Shown: positions 17,315-27,243, numbered from the stretch's first letter. The stretch: DNA of 64,000 bases from Methanogenium sp. S4BF (GCF_029633965.1 NZ_CP091277.1:124001-188000); one strand, 5' to 3'. The notes: generated by a model from the letters alone, not told the origin. A program made the numbers and translations.

Positions 17315-18514
17315 ATGGAAGACGTCATTGCGCATTATTATTTCCGTCCTGATGGAAGGACGACACCGCAGGAGGCCGCACAGGCAATTGCGGAGGAAGA
17401 AACAACCGGTACCTGGACCTCCCTTACAACCCGACAGGATTATGTGAGGCGTCTTGACGGCATCGTGGAGAGCGTGGAGGAATCCGGCAGAGGATATCTT
17501 ACTGCTATCCGGTTTCCTGCAGAGATATTTGAACCCGGCAATGTGCCCCAGTATCTCTCTGTTGTGGCAGGCAATCTCTTTGGGCTGGGTAGGCTTGAGG
17601 CTGTACGACTGACTGATGTCGAGTTTCCGGAGTCTCTTGTCCGGTTCAACGGTCCGAACTTTGGTATTGAGGGTGTAAGGCACCTTCTGGGAACACGCAA
17701 CCGGCCCCATGTGGGAACCATCATTAAACCAAAGGTGGGTCTTACTCCTGCTGATACTGCTCTTGTGGCGTACGAAGCAGCATCGGGTGGCGTGGATTTC
17801 ATCAAGGACGATGAAACGCTTACCAACCAGGCATTCTGTCCGATGACGGAGCGGGTTGAGGCAGTGATGGCACGTCTTGATGAGGCAAAGGATGAAACGG
17901 GACGGCAGGTTCTGTATGCCGTCAATGTGTCCGACCGTGCAGACAGGATTGTTGAACGGGCCGAGGAGGCACTTGAACGGGGTGCAAACACGCTTATGGT
18001 TGATGTTATCACCTGCGGATATTCGGCACTGCAGGCACTTGCTGAGGAACCGGGTATTTCTGTTCCCATCCATGTGCACCGGACCATGCACGCCGCAATG
18101 ACCCGAAACCCCGAGCACGGCATTGCGATGCGTCCTCTTGCGCGCCTCGTACGGATGACGGGTGGAGATCAGCTGCACACCGGAACGGTGAGCGGAAAGA
18201 TGGGTGGAAATGCCGAAGAGCTGATTCAGGATAATCATGCACTGACTGATCCGTGGTATGGGTTCCGGCCGGTATTCCCTGTTTCGAGTGGCGGCCTTCA
18301 CCCCGGAAAAGTGCATGCAGAGCTCGAAACGCTCGGAACGGAGATCGTACTGCAGGCAGGGGGTGGCATCCACGGCCATCCGGACGGCACTGCAGCAGGT
18401 GCCCGTGCGATGCGTCAGGCGGTGGACGCGTTCCTTGAAGGGGTATCAGCAGCTGAATATGCAACCGATCACGTTGAACTTGAGCGTGCCCTGAATCTCT
18501 GGGGCACATCATAA
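17315..18514 (+). CDS. rbcL: Form III ribulose-bisphosphate carboxylase
   Basis: Carboxylates RuBP to two 3-phosphoglycerates. The 399-residue archaeal form III protein keeps the active site: Lys138 and Lys140 in IIKPKVGL, the carbamylation site Lys164 with Asp166 and Glu167 in FIKDDET, His in HVHRTMHAA, loop 6 Lys295 in GTVSGKMGG, and the SSGGLHPG phosphate site. I chose the ATG at 17315 because GGAG (17301-17304) is 10 bp upstream; the ATG at 17306, overlapping the isomerase stop, would sit 1 bp from that site. No small-subunit or activase gene is present, as expected for form III. Confidence 0.95.
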   Translation: MEDVIAHYYFRPDGRTTPQEAAQAIAEEETTGTWTSLTTRQDYVRRLDGIVESVEESGRGYLTAIRFPAEIFEPGNVPQYLSVVAGNLFGLGRLEAVRLTDVEFPESLVRFNGPNFGIEGVRHLLGTRNRPHVGTIIKPKVGLTPADTALVAYEAASGGVDFIKDDETLTNQAFCPMTERVEAVMARLDEAKDETGRQVLYAVNVSDRADRIVERAEEALERGANTLMVDVITCGYSALQALAEEPGISVPIHVHRTMHAAMTRNPEHGIAMRPLARLVRMTGGDQLHTGTVSGKMGGNAEELIQDNHALTDPWYGFRPVFPVSSGGLHPGKVHAELETLGTEIVLQAGGGIHGHPDGTAAGARAMRQAVDAFLEGVSAAEYATDHVELERALNLWGTS

Positions 18515-18516
18515 CC

Positions 18517-18522
18517 TTTTTT
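18517..18522 (+). terminator. U-tract terminator after rbcL
   Basis: A T6 run begins 2 bp after the rbcL stop codon (18512-18514), the simple oligo-U type used by archaeal RNA polymerase. Confidence 0.4.
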
Positions 18523-18660
18523 CAGGATTATTGATCGATGGGAATTTTATCCCCGACGACATACAGGATGGGATATGCTTTTCAATGTGCCCGTGCTGTA
18601 GCTTCCCCTGCATCAGGTATTGCGGCGCTGCGATAAGATGAGAATGTCAGGAGAGATATC

Positions 18661-19482
18661 ATGGAAATTCCGTTTGTCAAATTAGAGGGTAATGGTAATG
18701 ATTTTGTGCTTATCGATGAGATGGACGGGCCGGTAATCCCCGATGAAATGAAGGGAGAATTTGCCCGTTTATACTGCGACAGGCGCTTTGGCATCGGTGC
18801 GGATGGAGTTCTTTTTGTATCCCCCTCTGATTCCTGTGACGTACGGATGCGCCTTTTCCAGCCGGATACGAGTGAAGCTGAGATGTGTGGAAATGGCATT
18901 CGATGCCTCGCCAAATATGTATATGATTCTGAATACACGGGGGGAGAGTGCACGGTTGAAACACAGGCCGGGGTGATGCCGGTCACCATGTCTTACAGTG
19001 ATGAGGGTGAATTTACCGCCACGATTGACATGGGTCCTGCAAAATTTATGTCAGCCGATATTCCTGCCGCAGGAGAGGGGGAATTCAGGATGGAGTATGA
19101 TGGGTTTACCGTCTATGCTGCCAATACGGGTGTTCCGCATGCGGTTGTCTTTGTTGATGATGTGGAAGCGGTCAATGTCAATGAAGTGGCACCCGGTATC
19201 CGTTCAAACCCGGTGTTTCCCGAAGGTGCGAATGTAAACTTCGTCCAGTGCGACGGCGAAGACAGCATCACGATACGAACATTTGAACGTGGTGTTGAGG
19301 AAGAGACATATTCATGTGGCACCGGTTCAACAGCAGCCGCAGCCGTGGCGCACCATCTCGGAAAGATGCCGGCAACCGTCCATGTCCAGACACGGGGCGG
19401 ACCTCTGACAATCGTGATGAATGAGACAATTACGATGGAAGGTCCGGCAGTAACGGTTTTTGAGGGAATTATTCCTCTCTGA
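18661..19482 (+). CDS. dapF: Diaminopimelate epimerase
   Basis: Interconverts LL- and meso-diaminopimelate in lysine synthesis. The 273-residue, PLP-independent enzyme has the N-terminal GNGNDFV-type motif (here EGNGNDFVLID), catalytic Cys76 in MCGNGIRCLA and Cys219 in YSCGTGSTAA, plus the RRFGIGADG signature. Both catalytic cysteines are intact. It stands alone after a 146-bp gap and its end overlaps the convergent radB by 14 bp, so transcription from the two sides must terminate within or past the partner gene. Confidence 0.95.
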   Translation: MEIPFVKLEGNGNDFVLIDEMDGPVIPDEMKGEFARLYCDRRFGIGADGVLFVSPSDSCDVRMRLFQPDTSEAEMCGNGIRCLAKYVYDSEYTGGECTVETQAGVMPVTMSYSDEGEFTATIDMGPAKFMSADIPAAGEGEFRMEYDGFTVYAANTGVPHAVVFVDDVEAVNVNEVAPGIRSNPVFPEGANVNFVQCDGEDSITIRTFERGVEEETYSCGTGSTAAAAVAHHLGKMPATVHVQTRGGPLTIVMNETITMEGPAVTVFEGIIPL

Positions 19483-20143
19483 ACCCTTTCTCTTCAATAG
19501 CAAATGTTATTTTGGTCCCTTCGGGACGGGAGCGGTGTTTTTCGAGTATTGCATGACGTTTTGTGTCATTTCGTTCAAAACGAACAATAATCTTCGAGAT
19601 ATGGTGCATGTTAGTGCCGCCAAGGCCCCGGAGTCTGTCGGTGTTGATATCGGTAAAAACCTGATTTGTGACGATCACGGGTATATCATACCGGCGTGCA
19701 TACCCGAGGAGCATGATAAGTTCACGCGCAAGGCGTTTCTGTGCCTCTCCTGAGGGGCCGTTTTCTGTCCGGTACAGTGCCGTTGCTGAATCAAGGACAA
19801 TTAGGCCAATGTTAGCTCGGTCTGCGAGCAGACGTGCGCATTCTGCGATTGCATGATCCTGTCCGGTAAAGTCTGCGGGTTCAAACAGAATGAGGCGTTC
19901 GGCAAGGGACTCTGCATCATCCCCCGCAAGCTGGCAGAAGCGGTCAATGGAGAATCCTTCGGTATCGATGTAGATTACATCTTCTCCATTACGCAGGGTG
20001 GCAATCGCCGATGCCATTGCAGCAGTGCTCTTCCCTGCAGCCGGTTCACCGTAAAACTGGATGATGATGCATGTCTCAAGCCCGCCGCCGATGAGATTGT
20101 CAAGGCAGGGGATGCCCGTGCTCTTTTTTGTTAGTTTCACCAT
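19469..20143 (-). CDS. radB: DNA repair and recombination protein RadB
   Basis: Archaeal RecA-superfamily paralogue that modulates the recombinase RadA. The 224-residue product consists of the ATPase core only, lacking the N-terminal helix-hairpin-helix domain of RadA. Walker A GEPAAGKST is at residues 32-40; Walker B is LIVLDSATALYR; the late RLRGLGGTNMHHIS segment is typical of RadB. Its ATG shares one base with the larC stop codon (TAATG at 20141-20145 on the minus strand), so the two are coupled. Convergent with dapF, overlapping it by 14 bp. Confidence 0.94.
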   Translation of the reverse strand: MVKLTKKSTGIPCLDNLIGGGLETCIIIQFYGEPAAGKSTAAMASAIATLRNGEDVIYIDTEGFSIDRFCQLAGDDAESLAERLILFEPADFTGQDHAIAECARLLADRANIGLIVLDSATALYRTENGPSGEAQKRLARELIMLLGYARRYDIPVIVTNQVFTDINTDRLRGLGGTNMHHISKIIVRFERNDTKRHAILEKHRSRPEGTKITFAIEEKGFREE

Positions 20144-21348
20144 TATCTGTCTTCACCCCTCAGTTCTTTCCAGCGTTTCTCTTCGGCACGGCGTGTAACA
20201 TCACGTAACGGCACCTTTGCGGCTTCTGCCGCCTGCCGTGCTATTTCAAACTCGGCCTTGCAGGACACAGGTTCTGTTCCAATCCAGCCGGTTTTAACGG
20301 GTATGGAAACCGTTTCGGAGCCCACCACAATTTCAACCGGCTCCATAGTGCGTGTGATGATACTCCGGTGGACAGACGGAATACACCGGACGCCGAGTGT
20401 GCCCAGTTCTTCAGACAGTATCCGGATGAGATTCCCTGCCAGTGCATGAGAACAGATAACCCGAATCAGAGTGCCGGGGCGTCCTTTCTTCATGATCAGA
20501 GGTATTGCAGATGCGTCCCGTGCACCGGCATCCATCAGCCGCCCGAGGGTATAGGCAATGACTTCTGCTGTTGTGTCATCCACATTTGTCTCAAGGATAT
20601 CAATAGTGTCTGCTTCTCTTGTTTCTCGTTCGTTCTCTGGTTCGGGTTCACAGACTGAAGCCCGCAATACATTTGGCATGTGTGAAGGATTGCGTGTACC
20701 TGCTCCATATCCCACAGCTGTGACATGCACGGTGTCGGTGGTTATTTCATGGGTGCCTGCTGCCATGAATTCTGCAAGAAGTGCTGCCCCTGTTGGAGTG
20801 CAGAGTTCACGTTCTTCATTGGTATACCGGATGAGAAGGTGCCCTTTTCTGAGGATGGCAAGGGTGGCGGGGGCCGGGAGCGGGTAGATGCCATGGGCAC
20901 TTTTTATTGTTCCCGTCCCGACTGCTACGGCTGTCGTCCTGACCGCATCGGGTGAGAGGGAGTGAAATGCTGTGCATGCACCAACAACATCTGCGATGGC
21001 ATCGTCAGCGCCAACTTCGTGGAAATGGGTATGAGCACCGTGTATCTCTTCTTCCGCATCCCTGATGCGGGTAAATACCCTGACAGCCATCTCCTTCACT
21101 GAGTCAGGAGCATCGGTATCAGAAACAATGTCACATACCTCATGGAATGTCCGTGATGCAGGCCCCGCATGTGTCTCGATCTGAAGTGCCCGGATGCCGC
21201 ATCTTTCCACCACGATATAGGTGGGAGGAGCGACGACCGATGCCATTGCACGGGTGACTGCATCCCTGTCAGCGCCGCATTCAAGCAGCGCACTTGTCAC
21301 CATATCGCCTGCTGCGCCGGAAAATGGGTCAAAACAGAGCACTCTCAT
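20143..21348 (-). CDS. larC: Nickel-pincer cofactor biosynthesis protein LarC
   Basis: CTP-dependent nickel insertase that completes the nickel-pincer nucleotide cofactor used by LarA-type racemases. The 401-residue protein (former DUF111) begins MRVLCFDPFSGAAGDM and contains the metal-binding HTHFHEVGADDAIADVVG (His/Glu/Asp-rich) and a C-terminal LETNVDDTTAEVIAYT domain. Here LarC1 and LarC2 are in one continuous frame, with none of the frameshifting known from Lactobacillus. Start at 21348 is set by the family N-terminus; a longer frame to 21471 runs back into cdc48. No larA, larB or larE lies nearby, so the client enzyme is unknown. Confidence 0.92.
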   Translation of the reverse strand: MRVLCFDPFSGAAGDMVTSALLECGADRDAVTRAMASVVAPPTYIVVERCGIRALQIETHAGPASRTFHEVCDIVSDTDAPDSVKEMAVRVFTRIRDAEEEIHGAHTHFHEVGADDAIADVVGACTAFHSLSPDAVRTTAVAVGTGTIKSAHGIYPLPAPATLAILRKGHLLIRYTNEERELCTPTGAALLAEFMAAGTHEITTDTVHVTAVGYGAGTRNPSHMPNVLRASVCEPEPENERETREADTIDILETNVDDTTAEVIAYTLGRLMDAGARDASAIPLIMKKGRPGTLIRVICSHALAGNLIRILSEELGTLGVRCIPSVHRSIITRTMEPVEIVVGSETVSIPVKTGWIGTEPVSCKAEFEIARQAAEAAKVPLRDVTRRAEEKRWKELRGEDR

Positions 21349-21401
21349 AGATACAGTACTTATACCCCGAGAGGGTATATGAAGGTAGGTGACCATTGGC
21401 C
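21349..21401. promoter_or_regulatory. Shared divergent promoter larC / cdc48 with inverted repeat
   Basis: The 53-bp gap contains a perfect 7-bp inverted repeat, TATACCC (21361-21367) and GGGTATA (21373-21379). The right arm lies 23-29 bp before the cdc48 ATG, a TATA position, and 25-31 bp from the larC ATG. The palindrome could serve as a two-way TATA/BRE element or a regulator site. A GGTGA ribosome site (21388-21392) precedes cdc48. Confidence 0.55.
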
Positions 21402-23948
21402 ATGTTACTGAATGTTGAGAGTGCATATCCTGAGGACCGGGGTCTTGGGCGATGCCGACTGGACCCTGCAACGATGAACGCCCTCAGACTTGTCCCGGGG
21501 GATCTTGTCTGGCTTACCGGGTCACGCAGGACAGTGGCAAAAGTATGGAGGATGCTTGCTGATGACTGGGACCAGGGGAAAGTAAAGATAGATAACTTCA
21601 CCCGTTCGAATGCCGGTGTAAGCAGCGGGGACAAAATTGAGGTGGAGAAGGTGGAGACAGAGACCGACGCTTCCCGCGTCATTCTCGCACCACCCGAAGA
21701 TCTCTCTAATCAGCCCCCCATTAATTTCAACCAGGCGATGCTGCGACTGCTTGGCTATCCTGTTGCAAAAGGGGATACTGTCCCGGTGCTTGCCGGTCTT
21801 CCGTTTATGCAGCAGCAGCTTATCCCCTTCAGGCTCGTGACGGTTGAACCGGAGGATGCCGTCATCATTACCAAGGATACTATTATCGAATTCTCAGAGA
21901 AACCGGCATCCGGTTTTGACGGATTCCGCGAAATCAGTTATGAGGATGTCGGAGGCCTGAAAAATGAGCTGAAGAATGTCCGGGAGACTATCGAACTGCC
22001 CATGCGCCACCCGGAACTGTTCCGGAAACTCGGCATTGAACCCCCAAAAGGGGTGCTCCTGTACGGTCCTCCCGGCACGGGAAAAACCCTGATTGCACGG
22101 GCTGTTGCAAATGAGAGCGGGGCACATTTCATCTCAATCGCAGGTCCTGAAGTTCTTTCAAAATATTATGGTGAAACTGAACAGCGTCTCCGGGAGATCT
22201 TTGAAGAGGCTGAGTCCAATGCACCTTCTGTTATCTTCATCGACGAACTGGATTCAATTGCTCCACGTCGTGAGGATGTGACGGGTGAAGTTGAACGCCG
22301 GATGGTTGCTCAGCTCCTTACCATGATGGACGGTCTGGAGGAGCGGGGGCAGGTGCTCGTTATTGGAGCGACAAACCGTCTTGACGCTATTGACCCGGCA
22401 CTTCGGCGGCCGGGAAGGTTTGATCGGGAAATTGAGATTGGTGTTCCCGATGAAACCGGACGCCTTGAGATCCTGAAAATTCATACGCATGGCATGCCCC
22501 TTGAAGGAGAAGTAACCAGGATTCTGATGGAGGAGGCTCTTGATGAAATTCCTGATGAATATCGTGAAGAGGCAGAGAAACGGTATGAACTTGCGGTTGA
22601 AGAGATTGAGAGTCAGCGGGCACGTCTGCTTCAGGATCTCTCTTCGCGTAGCAACGGATTTGTTGGTGCGGATCTGCAGTCGCTTGCAAGAGAGGCGGCA
22701 ATGCGTGCACTCCGGCGGTATCTTCCGGAAATTGATCTGGAAAAGGATGAGATTTCTCCAGAGCTCCTGAAGAAGATGGAGGTGACCTCCCGTGACTTTG
22801 CTGATGCGCTCCGGGAAGTGAATCCCAGCGCAATGCGGGAAGTGCTTATTGAAGTGCCGCATGTGACCTGGGATGACATCGGAGGTGCGGAACGCGAGAT
22901 TGAGGAGGTGCGTGAAGCGGTTGAATATCCACTGACCCGTCCGGAACGGTTCCTGAACTTAGGCATTGATCCCCCGAACGGAGTGCTCCTTTATGGGCCG
23001 CCCGGCACAGGAAAGACGCTCATCGCAAAGGCTGTGGCACATGAAAGCGGAGCAAATTTCATCCCGGTTCGTGGGCCGCAGCTGCTTTCCAAGTGGGTCG
23101 GTGAGAGTGAACGTGCGGTCCGGGAGATTTTCCGGAGGGCACGCCAGGTGGCTCCTTCGATTATATTTTTTGATGAACTGGATGCCATTGCACCTGCACG
23201 CTCCGGTCAGGACAGCCATGTGATTGAGAGTGTCGTCAATCAGATTCTGACAGAATTTGACGGGCTGGAGGATATGACAGGGGTTGTGGTGATGGGGGCG
23301 ACCAACAGGCCGGATATCATCGACCCTGCCCTCATGCGTGCCGGCAGATTTGACCGTCTTGTCGCAGTCCATGAACCGGATGCAAAGGGGCGTCTGCAGA
23401 TACTTTCCATCCATTCCCGGGGGATTCCTATCGAGAATTCATCGGTGGAGGTGTTGGTAAATGGAACCGCATCCTACGATGAAGGTGGTATTGAGGTGCT
23501 CTTCAGCACTGCTGTCGAAGCATACCGAAAGGAGACCGATACAAGGGTGTTGCTGACTGCAGATGAGATCCTTGCAACGGAAATTGCCGAGATCAATGTC
23601 AGTGATGAAATCCTTTCACCCGGAAGACGGCGACGTGCCGTTGCCCGCCTTATAGAAGAGCACAACATTAAACTAGAAGACCCGGAACGCGAAGCGCTTC
23701 TCCGCGAAATTGCAGGGAAGGCAGAGAATTATGTGGGTTCTGATTTAGACCTGCTCTGCCGTGAGGCTGCCATGTTTGCAATGCGGGATAATGCTGCGGC
23801 AGTGGGGATGCAGCACTTTGAGAAGGCACTTCTGAAGGTTCGCCCGATGATGAATGAGCGCGTGCGTGAACAGTACGACCGTATCCAGCAGTATTTCAAG
23901 GGTGGGCTTCCCCAGCAGATGCAGGTGCATCTGCCTGAATATCAATGA
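21402..23948 (+). CDS. cdc48: Cdc48/p97-family AAA ATPase
   Basis: Hexameric protein unfoldase feeding substrates to the archaeal proteasome or disassembling complexes. The 848-residue product has a double-psi-barrel N domain (about 1-180), AAA module D1 with GPPGTGKT near residue 222, and D2 with GPPGTGKT near 532; Walker B is IFIDELDSI in D1 and IFFDELDAI in D2, with arginine-finger segments RRPGRFDRE and RAGRFDRL. Both AAA modules carry extra charged helical segments just before the GADL/GSDL motif: about 37 residues in D1 and about 84 in D2 relative to human p97 as I recall it. Start ATG 21402 follows GGTGA; a TTG lies at 21396. Confidence 0.95.
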   Translation: MLLNVESAYPEDRGLGRCRLDPATMNALRLVPGDLVWLTGSRRTVAKVWRMLADDWDQGKVKIDNFTRSNAGVSSGDKIEVEKVETETDASRVILAPPEDLSNQPPINFNQAMLRLLGYPVAKGDTVPVLAGLPFMQQQLIPFRLVTVEPEDAVIITKDTIIEFSEKPASGFDGFREISYEDVGGLKNELKNVRETIELPMRHPELFRKLGIEPPKGVLLYGPPGTGKTLIARAVANESGAHFISIAGPEVLSKYYGETEQRLREIFEEAESNAPSVIFIDELDSIAPRREDVTGEVERRMVAQLLTMMDGLEERGQVLVIGATNRLDAIDPALRRPGRFDREIEIGVPDETGRLEILKIHTHGMPLEGEVTRILMEEALDEIPDEYREEAEKRYELAVEEIESQRARLLQDLSSRSNGFVGADLQSLAREAAMRALRRYLPEIDLEKDEISPELLKKMEVTSRDFADALREVNPSAMREVLIEVPHVTWDDIGGAEREIEEVREAVEYPLTRPERFLNLGIDPPNGVLLYGPPGTGKTLIAKAVAHESGANFIPVRGPQLLSKWVGESERAVREIFRRARQVAPSIIFFDELDAIAPARSGQDSHVIESVVNQILTEFDGLEDMTGVVVMGATNRPDIIDPALMRAGRFDRLVAVHEPDAKGRLQILSIHSRGIPIENSSVEVLVNGTASYDEGGIEVLFSTAVEAYRKETDTRVLLTADEILATEIAEINVSDEILSPGRRRRAVARLIEEHNIKLEDPEREALLREIAGKAENYVGSDLDLLCREAAMFAMRDNAAAVGMQHFEKALLKVRPMMNERVREQYDRIQQYFKGGLPQQMQVHLPEYQ

Positions 23949-24077
23949 TGAAACCTGATAACTGACCATTCGATGAAACGGAGTCTGAAACATCCGTTTC
24001 ATCCTGTTTTTAAAAACAGAATGGTTATTCTTTGATGTATACAATAATACGCTGTAGATCATCTGAGGTTTTTGTGA

Positions 24078-25601
24078 ATGCCAAACTGTACCACATTTCT
24101 TGATGTCAATGCCCGTCTGGGAGACAAACCGGCCCTCATCCACCCGGTTTCGGGGACCGAATACACATTTCGTGACCTCCTGAAACGGGTTTGCCGACTA
24201 TCATCCTGTCTTATCGGCCGTGGAATTGTTGCGGGAGACCGGGTCGGGATTTACCTTCCCCCTTCACCTGAGTATCTCTTCTGGTATTTTGCAATCTGGC
24301 GGATGGGCGGTGTGGCAGTCCCGCTCAATAATGTCCTCCGGCCAGAGGAGGTCGCCTTATTGCTGGATGATTCCGGGGCGGCATGTATTGTGACTGATTT
24401 AAAAGGGAGTGCAGAGATTGAAACACACGTCCTTTCCGGCAGAATTTCAGCTGATGTGATCACAACAGGTATTCCATCGTTTGAGGAGGAATGTCTCTCT
24501 GTACCGTTCATTGCCCGGGCCCGTAACTGCAGGTCAGATGATCTCTGTCAGCTTCAGTATACATCAGGCACCACAGGAAAACAGAAGGGGGCGATGCTCA
24601 CCCATGGAAACTGGATGGCAGCGATGGACAATGAACGTGAAGTACTCGGGTATTGCGAAGATGATGTATATCTGGGGATATATCCGATGGCCCATGTCGG
24701 GGTTTCCTGGGGTATTTCAGCGCTGCGTGCCGGTGCCACCTGGGTGATTATGGACCGTTTCTCTCTTGATGAGTATATTCGGCTCACTGAGTCATATCAG
24801 GCCACAGTCATAGCCGGTATGCCGCCTGTTATCCATTCTCTTCTTCGGACCCCTCCGGGAACAGAGGAGCGGATGCGGTCAGCACGGGAGATGATCAGCG
24901 GAGGGGGCCCCCTCCACCCCAGCATATGGAAGGAGTTTTTTTCACGGTTCGAAATACCGATTGTCAATGCATACGGCCTTTCCGAAACCATCGTTGTCGG
25001 TACAGGGACTGCTATCCGGCCGGAGGACTATGAGTATGCAGATGAATTCAGAAGTGTTGGCATGCCGATTGGATTTACTGAAGTGAAAATTGTCAATACA
25101 GATGACCCGTCGGTTGAGTGTGGAACCGGGGAGATAGGCGAAATTGCACTGCGGGGGCCTGCGGTTGCATCAGGATACTGGGGGATGGAAGAAGAGACAC
25201 AGGCGGTTTTTCTTCCGGACGGGTGGTTTCTAACGGGAGATATCGGGTATCTATCAGAAGACGGGATGCTTGCTATCACAGACCGCAAGAAGGACATGAT
25301 TGTGATGTCCGGGTGGAAAATATATCCGACTGAGGTGGAAAAGGTGCTTATTAACCATCCGGCGATAGACGATGTGGCAGTCTTCGGGGTGCCGGATATT
25401 CACCGTGGCGAGATCCCCTATGCAGCTGTGGCGCTTCTCCCCGGTGCATCTCTCACGCTGTCAGACCTGCAGGAATATGCCCGTGAGCATCTGGCCGGGT
25501 ATAAAGTGCCGCGTGAGATGGTTATTGTTGATGAGCTTCCCCGGGTTGGAGGATGGAAACTGCTGCGTCGGGAACTTCGTGAAACATATGGCCCTGAATA
25601 A
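24078..25601 (+). CDS. Acyl-CoA synthetase-like AMP-forming ligase
   Basis: A 507-residue class I adenylate-forming enzyme, probably a carboxylate-CoA ligase. The P-loop-like motif YTSGTTGKQKGAMLTH, the aromatic motif NAYGLSET, the hinge LTGDIGYLSEDG, DRKKDMIVMSGWKIYP and the catalytic Lys near the C-terminus (GGWKLLRREL) are all present; the residue before that Lys is Trp instead of the usual Gly. The substrate cannot be told from sequence; medium or aromatic acids are possible. It is a single gene with a TATA-like GTATACAATAA about 40 bp upstream. Confidence 0.85.
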   Translation: MPNCTTFLDVNARLGDKPALIHPVSGTEYTFRDLLKRVCRLSSCLIGRGIVAGDRVGIYLPPSPEYLFWYFAIWRMGGVAVPLNNVLRPEEVALLLDDSGAACIVTDLKGSAEIETHVLSGRISADVITTGIPSFEEECLSVPFIARARNCRSDDLCQLQYTSGTTGKQKGAMLTHGNWMAAMDNEREVLGYCEDDVYLGIYPMAHVGVSWGISALRAGATWVIMDRFSLDEYIRLTESYQATVIAGMPPVIHSLLRTPPGTEERMRSAREMISGGGPLHPSIWKEFFSRFEIPIVNAYGLSETIVVGTGTAIRPEDYEYADEFRSVGMPIGFTEVKIVNTDDPSVECGTGEIGEIALRGPAVASGYWGMEEETQAVFLPDGWFLTGDIGYLSEDGMLAITDRKKDMIVMSGWKIYPTEVEKVLINHPAIDDVAVFGVPDIHRGEIPYAAVALLPGASLTLSDLQEYAREHLAGYKVPREMVIVDELPRVGGWKLLRRELRETYGPE

Positions 25602-25711
25602 AAATGGCCTGAATAACATTCACATCTTCATAATTACAGGGAAATAGCCTGAAAAAGGCAGATTAACTTAAGGAATGATTTAAATAATTATGAATCTCTA
25701 CATTTTCGCAA

Positions 25712-26338
25712 ATGCCTGTGGATATTGAAGAGGTTGAAATCACTGGTCAGAAAAAGATATCAACAGGTATCATTGGTCTGGATTATCAACTGGGGGGGGG
25801 ATTTCCGGCGGGTTCGATTATTGTCATTCAGGGATCCGCTATTTCGGGAATTGAAAAGATTGCCGAACAGTTCTGGAAAGCAGATGAAGAAACGACCGGC
25901 GGTGATGACAGCTGGTATCTGATCTCAGACAGCAGTCCGTCTGTTGGCATGACGCCGGTGACGCCGGATGAGATGGGGGATGCCCTGTCAGAGATGCCCG
26001 GAAAACGGTACGTGGTTGATTCACTTTCGAGTGTTATCCATAATGGGGGCGTTGATGCCGCAATTTCACTGATCAGGAATTATGGGGGAATGATTACCCA
26101 GGATGGGGGGACGATACTGTTTCTGCTATATGACAATGTCCACTCAGCGGAAGATGAGATTTCTGTCATACGGTATGCCGATGTCTATATTCACCTCATC
26201 GAAGAGCGTCATGGAAATGAGATTGAACGAAAAATGGAGATTGCAAAAATCAAAAATGCAAATGTGCCAAACCGACTTTTCCCGTACAATATCACGAATG
26301 AGGGAATTGATCTGTCAACAACAGCACGTGTAGTCTGA
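25712..26338 (+). CDS. KaiC/RadA-like domain protein with degenerate P-loop
   Basis: A 208-residue protein of the RecA/KaiC (RAD55-like) superfamily, recognised by STGIIGLDYQLGGGFPAGSIIVIQG, read here as GLDYQLGGGFPAG plus SIIVIQG. The expected Walker A GxxGxGKT is replaced by GSAISGIEK, without a canonical Lys-Thr/Ser pair, so ATP binding is doubtful. The Walker B-like strand KRYVVDSLSSV is kept. Such inactive relatives are often regulatory partners of gas-vesicle, motility or signalling systems, but no neighbour supports any of these. The likely mRNA is leaderless, with TTTAAATAA about 26-34 bp before ATG. Confidence 0.75.
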   Translation: MPVDIEEVEITGQKKISTGIIGLDYQLGGGFPAGSIIVIQGSAISGIEKIAEQFWKADEETTGGDDSWYLISDSSPSVGMTPVTPDEMGDALSEMPGKRYVVDSLSSVIHNGGVDAAISLIRNYGGMITQDGGTILFLLYDNVHSAEDEISVIRYADVYIHLIEERHGNEIERKMEIAKIKNANVPNRLFPYNITNEGIDLSTTARVV

Positions 26339-26346
26339 ATGAAAAT

Positions 26347-27243
26347 TTATGTGAGTTCTTCTCTGCACTGTCGTGCAGCAAGAACCAGATGTTCCAGTTT
26401 TTTATACGCCCCTTCACGGGAATGCATCCGCAGGCCGCAGTCAGGGTCCAGAAGCATATTTTCAGCGCCAAAGACTTCAATTCCTTTTGTGATGCGCTCT
26501 GCAATTACAGAAACACTCTCGACTTCTCTGTCTGCTGAGTCCACACATCCGAATCCGATCTTCTTTCCTTTCAGGTCTGAGCGGGAAAGGACATCCAGAT
26601 TGTCCGGGTTGTTTGCGAATTCAAAGTCCAGTATATCAACCGGAAACCGGAGTATCTCATCGATACATCCCCTGATATTTCCGCAGACATGCATGCAGGA
26701 CGGGACATTCAGTTTTCCGGTGATGATATTCACCGCATCGTGTGCGACCGTCAGATCAGCCGCACCGGTGGAAAGAATAGGTTCATCCAGCTGGAGAATG
26801 GCGACACCCGCATCTGCCAGATACCGTGCCTCCTGCGCCAGTGCGAGGGCCATGTCAGGGATCAGTTCGCTCCGGTCCCGGTAAACCGGTGTCCTGATCG
26901 CAAGCCCATGGGCAAGGGTCGTCGGTCCGGTGAGAATCCCCTTCACTGCAGGATGCCGTGAAAGGGCATATTTCACTCCGGGAAGCGTGATCGGCTTTCC
27001 TGCCGGATGAATCTGTCCGGTGACATCCTGCCCCTTTACACCCGGCAGGAAGTCTGCAATCAGTGCAATCATGTCCCTGCCGACCTGTCCGTCTGATATT
27101 ATGTCAATTCCTGCGGAGATCTGGTCGGATACTGCTGTAGTGCGGGCTGGCTTGAGCGGATCGAAGAGGGCCCGGAGGCCTCCTGACCCGACTGCAGGAT
27201 AACTCCCGACAACGGTGGTCGGGAGTATCAGTTCTGGCATCAT
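26347..27243 (-). CDS. Short MetE-like methionine synthase (MesA type)
   Basis: A 298-residue protein matching the C-terminal catalytic barrel of cobalamin-independent methionine synthase. The zinc ligands are visible: HVCGN (His and Cys) and the late DPDCGLRMH (Cys); VGSYPAVGSGGL resembles the start of the MetE core and LQLDEPIL the Glu/Asp substrate region. Archaeal short forms are thought to take the methyl group from a corrinoid protein rather than folate, making methionine from homocysteine. It starts within the aspS stop (overlap 27240-27243) and is probably translated with it. Confidence 0.85.
   Translation of the reverse strand: MMPELILPTTVVGSYPAVGSGGLRALFDPLKPARTTAVSDQISAGIDIISDGQVGRDMIALIADFLPGVKGQDVTGQIHPAGKPITLPGVKYALSRHPAVKGILTGPTTLAHGLAIRTPVYRDRSELIPDMALALAQEARYLADAGVAILQLDEPILSTGAADLTVAHDAVNIITGKLNVPSCMHVCGNIRGCIDEILRFPVDILDFEFANNPDNLDVLSRSDLKGKKIGFGCVDSADREVESVSVIAERITKGIEVFGAENMLLDPDCGLRMHSREGAYKKLEHLVLAARQCREELT

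Noticed and set aside
17297-18379. 360-residue open frame on the minus strand through rbcL
   Set aside because: It is antisense to a RuBisCO gene with an intact active site; its product is His/Cys/Arg-rich and matches nothing.
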